From Rubripirellula lacrimiformis (lineage in GTDB: Bacteria; Planctomycetota; Planctomycetia; Pirellulales; Pirellulaceae): a stretch of 64,000 nucleotides of DNA. The DNA lies in contig NZ_CP036525.1 of the NCBI RefSeq assembly GCF_007741535.1, forward strand, positions 1,674,001 to 1,738,000, in the 5' to 3' direction. The translations under genes were made by a program, and so were the position numbers. The notes under the pieces are model-generated. The model did not search any database. It was not told the origin of the DNA and saw only the letters and a list, made by a program, of their open reading frames with translations. Positions 58,492-64,000 of the stretch are shown in pieces; the stretch's first letter is position 1; each line of letters opens with the position of its first letter.

Positions 58492-60087
58492 ATGACGACA
58501 TCTACTGCTACCGTTCGCCCTGTGTTGATCGCTGGCCAATGGCGTGACGCCAAAGTTGCGGGCACCTTCCAGGCGACCGACCCGAACAAAAACACCAAAC
58601 TGGAAGCCGAATTTCCCGTCAGTTCGTGGGCGGATTGTGACGAAGCACTCGATGCGGCCGTCGACGCCGCTGCCCAGCTGCGCAAGCTGCCCACCGCCAA
58701 GATCGCCGAGTTCTTGGAACGATACGCCGACCGCATCGAAGCGGCCAAGGACGCCTTGGTCGAAGCCGCTTTCTCCGAGACCGGTTTAGGGAAAAGCCCA
58801 CGCCTAGCCGACGTTGAATTGCCGCGTACCAGCAACCAGCTGCGAGCTGCCGCCAAGGCTTGCCGCACTGGAAACTGGGCGATGGCAACGATCGATACCG
58901 CCGCCGGCATTCGCAGCGTCTTCGAGCCACTGGGGCCCGTCTGCGTCTTCGGTCCGAACAATTTTCCGTTCGCTTTCAACAGTGTCTCCGGCGGAGACTT
59001 TGCAGCCGCCATCGCGGCTGGCAACCCAGTCATCGGCAAAGCCAACAGCTCGCATCCCGAAACGACTCGCTTGTTGGCCAAAGAGGCGGCGGAGGCGTTG
59101 GCGGAAACCGGGTTGCCGGCGGCGACTGTTCAACTGATCTATCGCACCAGCCATGCCGATGGCGAACGATTGGTTTCCGATCCTCGCACGGGAGCCACCG
59201 GCTACACCGGCAGTCGTGGAGCCGGTCTGACGTTGAAAGCAGCCGCCGACAAGGCTGGCAAACCGATCTACTTGGAACTGTCCAGCGTCAATCCCGTCGT
59301 GATCACGCCCGCCGCCCTGGCCCAGCGCGGGGACGCTATCGTCAGCGAGTTCATGACCAGTGTGTTGATGGGAACCGGTCAGTTCTGTACCAACCCCGGC
59401 ATGGTGATGTTGGTCGCCGGCGAAGCGACGGACAAGTTCATCGCTGCGGTTACCGAAAAATTCAGCAGCTCGCCGGCCGGCACGCTGTTGTCACCTGCGG
59501 TCGCCAACAGTTTGGCGTCCAGCGTGAAAACGCTTTGCGATTTTGGTGCTGAACTGTTGACCGGTGGCGGCCAGATCGAAACCGATCGATGTGCGATGGC
59601 CAATACGCTGCTGAAAGCGACGGCTAAGGATTTCTTGGGCAACCCCGAAGGATTTCAAACCGAAGCATTCGGAAACGCCAGCCTGTTGTTGGTCGCCGAC
59701 AATGTGGATCAGCTGTGCGAAGCGATCGGTCATCTAGAAGGCAACCTGACCGGATGTGTGTACACCGCCGAAGACGGCAGCGACGAAGACGACTACGCGG
59801 CGATCAGTTTCGAACTGGCACCCAAAGTGGGGCGACTGTTGAACGACAAAATGCCGACGGGCGTGGCGGTTTCGGCTGCGATGAACCACGGTGGACCCTA
59901 CCCTGCGACCGGACACCCAGGCTTTACCGCCGTCGGCGTTCCCGGTTCGTTGGTGCGGTTCGGCAAACTGACGAGCTATGACAACGTGCGACCGGATCGA
60001 TTGCCAGCCATCCTAGGCAACAGCAATCCAACGGGCGAAACATGGCGATTGGTCGACGGCCAATGGTCGACCAGCGATGTCAGCTAG
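58492..60087 (+). CDS. Aldehyde dehydrogenase, 2,5-dioxovalerate (alpha-ketoglutaric semialdehyde) type
   Basis: A 531-residue NAD(P)-dependent aldehyde dehydrogenase. Motifs: PLGPVCVFGPNNFPFAFNSV, AAIAAGNPVIGKANSSHPET, the cofactor region TGYTGSRGAGLTL, the general base in YLELSSVNPVVI and the nucleophile in GTGQFCTNPGMV. The NNFPFAF...GGDFAAAIAAGNPVI...HPETT pattern is typical of the ketoglutaric-semialdehyde branch rather than of betaine-aldehyde or succinate-semialdehyde enzymes. It would oxidise 2,5-dioxovalerate to 2-oxoglutarate, the last Weimberg step. It lies 72 bp after the FAH-family gene. A dehydrogenase and first dehydratase are not in the window. Confidence 0.88.
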   Translation: MTTSTATVRPVLIAGQWRDAKVAGTFQATDPNKNTKLEAEFPVSSWADCDEALDAAVDAAAQLRKLPTAKIAEFLERYADRIEAAKDALVEAAFSETGLGKSPRLADVELPRTSNQLRAAAKACRTGNWAMATIDTAAGIRSVFEPLGPVCVFGPNNFPFAFNSVSGGDFAAAIAAGNPVIGKANSSHPETTRLLAKEAAEALAETGLPAATVQLIYRTSHADGERLVSDPRTGATGYTGSRGAGLTLKAAADKAGKPIYLELSSVNPVVITPAALAQRGDAIVSEFMTSVLMGTGQFCTNPGMVMLVAGEATDKFIAAVTEKFSSSPAGTLLSPAVANSLASSVKTLCDFGAELLTGGGQIETDRCAMANTLLKATAKDFLGNPEGFQTEAFGNASLLLVADNVDQLCEAIGHLEGNLTGCVYTAEDGSDEDDYAAISFELAPKVGRLLNDKMPTGVAVSAAMNHGGPYPATGHPGFTAVGVPGSLVRFGKLTSYDNVRPDRLPAILGNSNPTGETWRLVDGQWSTSDVS

Positions 60088-60185
60088 TCGCTAGCCCGCT
60101 TCGTGCGTCGTGGGATTTGCCAGAATTCCTTGGCATGAATTGCATTTCAACGCGTGCTTCTGCGACCGAGCAAGCACGCGAAGAA

Positions 60186-60355
60186 GTTCGAGTTCGAGTT
60201 CGAGTTCAAGTTCGAGTTCGAGTTCGAGTTCGAGTTCGAGTTCGAGTTCAAGTTCAAGTTCAAGTTCAAGTTCAAGTTCAAGTTCAAGTTCAAGTTCAAG
60301 TTCAAGTTCAAGTTCAAGTTCAAGTTTGAGTTTGAGTTTGAGTTTGAGTTTGAGT
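60186..60355. repeat. Hexanucleotide microsatellite, about 28 units in variant blocks
   Basis: Units of GTTCRA or GTTTGA run without interruption. The variants are grouped: mostly GTTCGA first, then a block of about 13 GTTCAA, then about five GTTTGA. The tract keeps three long frames open (poly-Ser, Val-Arg/Gln and Phe-Glu/Lys repeats), none of which I call as a gene. It lies between convergent genes. Confidence 0.92.
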
Positions 60356-60379
60356 TTTCTGACGGGATTGCTGCCTCGA

Positions 60380-60442
<63 letters not shown>

Positions 60443-60453
60443 CCGGTGCAACC

Positions 60454-61377
60454 TCAACCGCCGGCAGCCAACCATTCCGAGTCCACCACAACATCATCGC
60501 GGTTCAGCGCCGACCATTGAAAGTCGCCCGTCGGATCGGCTATGCCCGTGGTTTCGATCGCCCAGTCGATGATCCGTTTGGGCGCGATGCCAAGTTCCCG
60601 GAAATGGCTCAGCCGAGTGTCGCCGTGCCGCTTGGCCAAACGTCGACCATCGGGGCCACGCACCAGCGGTACGTGGGCGAAGTGCGGCGGTGAGTGCTGC
60701 AGAACGCGATAGATTTCCAGTTGGCGAAAAGTGCTGGCGATCAAATCGTTGCCGCGCACCGCTTCGGTCACGCCCATCGCCGCATCGTCCACGACGACGG
60801 CCAACTGGTACGACGGTGCACCGTTTTTCTGGGTGATCGCAAAGTCGCCCAGATCGGTTGCGGGGACGCAGGCTTGGGATCCCATCACCAAGTCATCAAA
60901 CGCGACGGTCTGGGTGCCCGCGCGAAAACGCCAACAGAATGTGTCGGGGGGCGGGACTTCGTCGCCCCGCTGCCATCCCGCGCACGTGCCCGGATAGATC
61001 GGGCCTTCGTGTTCGAAGTGCGGCGCCGAACCGGATTCTTCGATGTCCTTTCGCGTGCACGTGCATGGATACACTCGGTCGGCTTGGATCAGTCGGTCCA
61101 AAGCATCCCGGTACAGATCGATTCGCTGCGTTTGGACATAGGGCCCATGGGGGCCGCCGACGTCGGGGCCTTCGTCCCAGCGGATCCCCAGCCAGCGCAG
61201 GTCGTCGATGGCTTGCTGTGTCGCCCACGGTTTGATGCGGGGCGAATCGACATCTTCAATCCGCAGGATCATGCCAGCGCCGCTGGCCATGGCCGACCAG
61301 TGTGCCAACAGATAAGTGCGCGCGTTGCCCAGATGTTGAGCGCCGGTCGGTGATGGTGCCAACCGAGATTTCATCAT
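60454..61377 (-). CDS. gluQ: Glutamyl-Q tRNA(Asp) synthetase
   Basis: A 307-residue truncated glutamyl-tRNA synthetase with no anticodon-binding domain, which is the mark of GluQ-RS. The class I signature reads RLAPSPTGAQHLGNARTYLL (HLGN for HIGH). RIEDVDSPRIKP follows, a zinc site is seen in YPCTCTRKDIEESG and IYPGTCAGW, and the KMSKS region is RLAKRHGDTRLS. It charges queuosine in the anticodon of tRNA(Asp) with glutamate. Length and motif spacing match E. coli YadB/GluQ. It starts at ATG 61377 or 61374. Confidence 0.94.
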   Translation of the reverse strand: MMKSRLAPSPTGAQHLGNARTYLLAHWSAMASGAGMILRIEDVDSPRIKPWATQQAIDDLRWLGIRWDEGPDVGGPHGPYVQTQRIDLYRDALDRLIQADRVYPCTCTRKDIEESGSAPHFEHEGPIYPGTCAGWQRGDEVPPPDTFCWRFRAGTQTVAFDDLVMGSQACVPATDLGDFAITQKNGAPSYQLAVVVDDAAMGVTEAVRGNDLIASTFRQLEIYRVLQHSPPHFAHVPLVRGPDGRRLAKRHGDTRLSHFRELGIAPKRIIDWAIETTGIADPTGDFQWSALNRDDVVVDSEWLAAGG

Positions 61378-61427
61378 CGTCAGGTGTCGCTTTCTAGCCG
61401 CTAGGGAGAAACGCGGAGCAGCATTTC

Positions 61428-61595
61428 GTAGCGAAAGTCGCCAAGACTTTCGGTGATCCTTTCAACGGCAATGGTGAGCCGCTGGCCGTGAGGCCACTGT
61501 CATTGGGGGGGATTCCCGGCCGCTCACGCGATCACGGCTCACTCAATCGAAAAACATTTCGTAGCGAAAGTCGCCAAGACTTTCGGTGATCCTTT
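61428..61595. repeat. REP-like array D: two left half-units 133 bp apart
   Basis: Two near-identical copies of GTAGCGAAAGTCGCCAAGAC then TTTCGGTGATCCTTTC start at 61428 and 61561. Each contains the small hairpin CGAAAGTC-GCCAA-GACTTTCG. They are the left arm of the units in arrays A to C, without the right arm. The second copy abuts the kinase stop codon. Confidence 0.9.
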
Positions 61596-62480
61596 CTAAG
61601 CGGCCCGGCGGACGCCCTCTTCGGGGCCGATATGTTGGCCAAGAGTTTCAATTTCCAGCTTCAAAAGCTTTCTGGCGATCCGGCCAGCCGATGGACGGTC
61701 GGCGGGATCTTCGGCGACCATCGCTTCGACCAAATCCGCGATCGGTTCCAGCGTACTGCGGCTGGCGGGATGAGTGTGTGTCAGCCACTGCCAAAGCATA
61801 CGCCCCATCGAAAACACATCGGCCGCCGGTAGTGCAGCGTGATTGCCCGCCAAGGTTTCCGGAGCCGCGTAGGCAGGCGTGCCACGGAATTGAGTCGGGG
61901 TGACGGTGTGGATTCGCGATGCAAAGCCCAGGTCCACCAGGGTCACGTGTCCACGCGAACCAACGATGATGTTTTCGGGCTTCACGTCGCCGTGGACCCA
62001 ACCAGAACCGTGCAACGATTCAAGCGCCTGTGCGACTTGGCGAACCAACCACAGTGCGACGGGCAACGGTTTCAGTTCGGATGCGTCCAGGTGCGACTGC
62101 ATCGTGACGCCGTCCAAACGTGGCATCACCAAATACGGGGACGTGCTAGAGTTTGACGCGTCCAATACGGCAACCAGGTTGGGGTGCACGATGGACGACG
62201 CGGCAGCAACAAATTGTGTGATCTGACGGCGGCTTTCGATATCGGTGCCCGTGGATCGTTTGATCACGTAGTCCCACCGTGGGCTGCCGCTCGCGTCGGC
62301 CGGTTGGGCCAGCGATAGTTCCGTTGTCGCAGTCTGGTGCAACGACTTGCCGACACGCCAAATTCCTAAAATGGTCGGCGAGGTCGACGAAGTGGTCGCG
62401 GCAGCTGTCGTTTGGGAACGCATAGGAGAAACGTTCGTCACGGGGCAATCCTTTGCTCGGCATCGATAAACGGGAGTCAT
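61596..62480 (-). CDS. Soluble Ser/Thr protein kinase-like protein, non-RD
   Basis: A 294-residue protein from the ATG at 62480 (starts at 62495 and 62423 are also possible). Kinase motifs: YVIKRS with the ATP-binding Lys, VMPRLDGVTMQSHL at the hinge, catalytic loop GWVHGDVKPENIIV, metal site VTLVDLGFAS, then GTPAYAAPETLAG and DVFSMGRMLWQWL. The loop reads HGD instead of HRD and DLG instead of DFG. The glycine-rich loop is poorly preserved. The key Lys, Asp and Asn remain, so activity is possible. There is no membrane helix. Confidence 0.85.
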   Translation of the reverse strand: MTPVYRCRAKDCPVTNVSPMRSQTTAAATTSSTSPTILGIWRVGKSLHQTATTELSLAQPADASGSPRWDYVIKRSTGTDIESRRQITQFVAAASSIVHPNLVAVLDASNSSTSPYLVMPRLDGVTMQSHLDASELKPLPVALWLVRQVAQALESLHGSGWVHGDVKPENIIVGSRGHVTLVDLGFASRIHTVTPTQFRGTPAYAAPETLAGNHAALPAADVFSMGRMLWQWLTHTHPASRSTLEPIADLVEAMVAEDPADRPSAGRIARKLLKLEIETLGQHIGPEEGVRRAA

Positions 62481-62668
62481 CCTATTATCGACCACGTAGC
62501 GGTGCTGAGGCGAGCGAGGCCAGCGCCATCGACACAGCTTACCGGTCTTGCCTAACCAGAACCTGCAAAGCCGATTCCATCCCCGACGGAGTGGGATTCG
62601 CCAGAATTCCTTTCAAGCACGCAGTGGTTGTGAATCCCTCTGCCGACCCTGACGCGGTTCGCCTTGCG

Positions 62669-64000
62669 TTACGAAAAGATTTCATGGACCACCCGCGAAG
62701 GCTGCGTCACATTGGAAAGTCGTTGCGGCAGGCCTTGGTGAAAGAACGTCAATCGTTTGTGGTCGATCCCCAATGCATGTTGCAGCGTGGCGTGCAGATC
62801 ATGAGGGCTGACTTTGTCGGTGACCGCTTCGTAGCCGATCTCGTCGGTTTCGCCCAACGTGAATCCAGGTTTGACGCCGCCGCCGGCCAACCACATCGTG
62901 AACGCACCCGGGTTGTGGTCGCGTCCGATCAGTTTCATTTCTTTGCCGCCGCGATTCTCTCGCATCGGTGTGCGACCGAACTCGCCGCCCCACACCACCA
63001 ACGTGTTCTCCAGCAGTCCGCGTTGGTCCAGGTCGTTCAGCAGCGCCGTCATCGGTCGATCCACTTCGTTGCAGCGATCGGTGAACCCGACGTTCAAGGC
63101 TTCGGCGGCACCGGCGCCGTGCGAGTCCCAGCCCCAGTGGAATAGCTGGATGAAGCGCACGTCGCGTTCGGCCAGCCGGCGAGCCAACAAGCAGTTGTTG
63201 GCAAACGATTCTTTGCCCGGTTCGGTCCCGTAGGCAGCATGGGTCGCGGCTGTTTCCTTGGACAGGTCGAACGCTTCGGTGGCGTGCGTCTGCATGCGGA
63301 ATGCCATCTCGTACTGGGATATCCGTGTCAGCACCTCCGGATCGCCGGTCTGCTGGAAGGTTGCTTGGTTGATCTGTTCCAACGCATCGAGTGCACGCCG
63401 ACGCTGTTGCCGCGACACGTCATCCGGGTTGGACAGGTACAGCACCGGATCGCCTTTGGATCGGCACTGAACGCCTTGAAACACCGATGGCAGAAATCCG
63501 GATCCCCATACGCTTTTGCCGGCCGATGGCGTTTTGCCGCCGGAGACCAAAACGATGAACCCCGGCAGATTCTCGTTCTCGCTGCCCAGCCCGTACATCG
63601 TCCAAGCACCGAAGGATGCCGAGCCGAGGTTTTGGTTGCCGGTGTGAAGCAGCAACTGCGCCGGGGCATGATTGAACTGTGTCGTCTGCATCGACTTGAT
63701 GAAGCAGACTTTGTCGACGACCGATTGGAATTGTGGCAGTCGGTCCGAAACCCAAGCGCCGCTGTCGCCATACTGTTGGAACGGGAACTGGGGGCCGAGC
63801 ATCTTGGGAACGCCCTGGATGAACGCAAACCGTTTCCCCTCTAAAAAACTGGTCGGCGTGTCTTGTCCATCCAGCGATTGCAGGTCCGGCTTGTAATCAA
63901 ACAGTTCCATCTGGCTGGGGCCACCCGCCATGTGCAGGAAGATCACGCGTTTCGCACGGGCGGGAAAGTGCGTTCCCAGGTGGCGATCGTTGGCCGCGAT
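62669..64000 (-). CDS. DUF1501 family protein, 5' end beyond window
   Basis: The frame is open to the right edge (about 443 residues visible), and the residues before the internal GTG at 63946 (HLGTHFPARAKRVIFLHMAG) are also typical, so the true start is off the window. DUF1501 motifs: MAGGPSQMELFDYKPDL, FIKSMQTTQFNHAPAQLLLH, GSASFGAWTMYGLGSENENL, PGFIVL, QLFHWGWDSHG, LVVWGGEFGRTPM, GRDHNPGAFTMWLAGGGVKP and SPHDLHATLQHALGID. The fold is alkaline-phosphatase-like with a usual Tat signal. It is normally encoded next to a DUF1549/DUF1553 cytochrome-like protein, which would be upstream. It is thought to act in polysaccharide breakdown. Confidence 0.94.
   Translation of the reverse strand: MAANDRHLGTHFPARAKRVIFLHMAGGPSQMELFDYKPDLQSLDGQDTPTSFLEGKRFAFIQGVPKMLGPQFPFQQYGDSGAWVSDRLPQFQSVVDKVCFIKSMQTTQFNHAPAQLLLHTGNQNLGSASFGAWTMYGLGSENENLPGFIVLVSGGKTPSAGKSVWGSGFLPSVFQGVQCRSKGDPVLYLSNPDDVSRQQRRRALDALEQINQATFQQTGDPEVLTRISQYEMAFRMQTHATEAFDLSKETAATHAAYGTEPGKESFANNCLLARRLAERDVRFIQLFHWGWDSHGAGAAEALNVGFTDRCNEVDRPMTALLNDLDQRGLLENTLVVWGGEFGRTPMRENRGGKEMKLIGRDHNPGAFTMWLAGGGVKPGFTLGETDEIGYEAVTDKVSPHDLHATLQHALGIDHKRLTFFHQGLPQRLSNVTQPSRVVHEIFS

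Overview
The window looks like a piece of a planctomycete chromosome, most likely Pirellulaceae (Rhodopirellula-like). The basis is gene content: a DUF1501 protein, a ThuA-domain protein, a large multihaem cytochrome, an FG-GAP/VCBS repeat protein, an anti-sigma/DUF1559-like fusion next to an ECF sigma factor, transmembrane Ser/Thr kinases, TPR proteins with ExbB/ExbD, and tetrahydromethanopterin-type genes in a bacterium. The DNA is moderately GC-rich throughout. No tRNA, rRNA or CRISPR array was recognised.

Layout. 1-2240: a Tn5/IS50-like transposase gene runs off the left edge and is followed by about twelve copies of a 114-bp tandem repeat. 2306-7198: an RlmM-like methyltransferase, an exported amidohydrolase and a receptor-like protein kinase. 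7270-13399: a five-gene exopolysaccharide operon on the minus strand (Wzz-like protein, sugar transferase with a degenerate GGDEF-like N-terminus, GT4 glycosyltransferase, NodB-type deacetylase, WecG/TagA transferase). 14124-19538: a methyltransferase, thyA-folA, then rpsM-rpsK-rpoA-rplQ with a clear terminator. 19724-26483: a lipoprotein binding protein, xylulokinase, a ThuA protein and a 12-haem cytochrome c. 26590-30511: ECF sigma factor, its probable anti-sigma factor and a nucleobase-type permease.

30590-39083: one long minus-strand gene train. Two exported TPR proteins, ExbB and two ExbD proteins come first, followed with almost no gaps by PabA, DUF447 and beta-RFAP synthase, the pABA-dependent entry to methanopterin synthesis. 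39329-49658: two linked membrane proteins, malate dehydrogenase, an alpha/beta-hydrolase-like protein lacking its nucleophile, a receiver-domain protein, DUF423, pyrB with a metal-site-less dihydroorotase homologue, an O-methyltransferase and a small membrane protein.

49818-53130: three arrays of palindromic repeats beginning with GTAG surround a coiled-coil gene and a REP-associated tyrosine transposase (RAYT). The RAYT start codon lies about 10 bases from one repeat and its stop codon is made by the end of another. This REP/RAYT locus is the most interesting structure in the window. 53175-64000: a small protein, a 1276-residue FG-GAP protein, a pair of genes for the last two Weimberg-pathway steps, a hexanucleotide microsatellite, GluQ-RS, a second kinase and a DUF1501 gene cut by the right edge.
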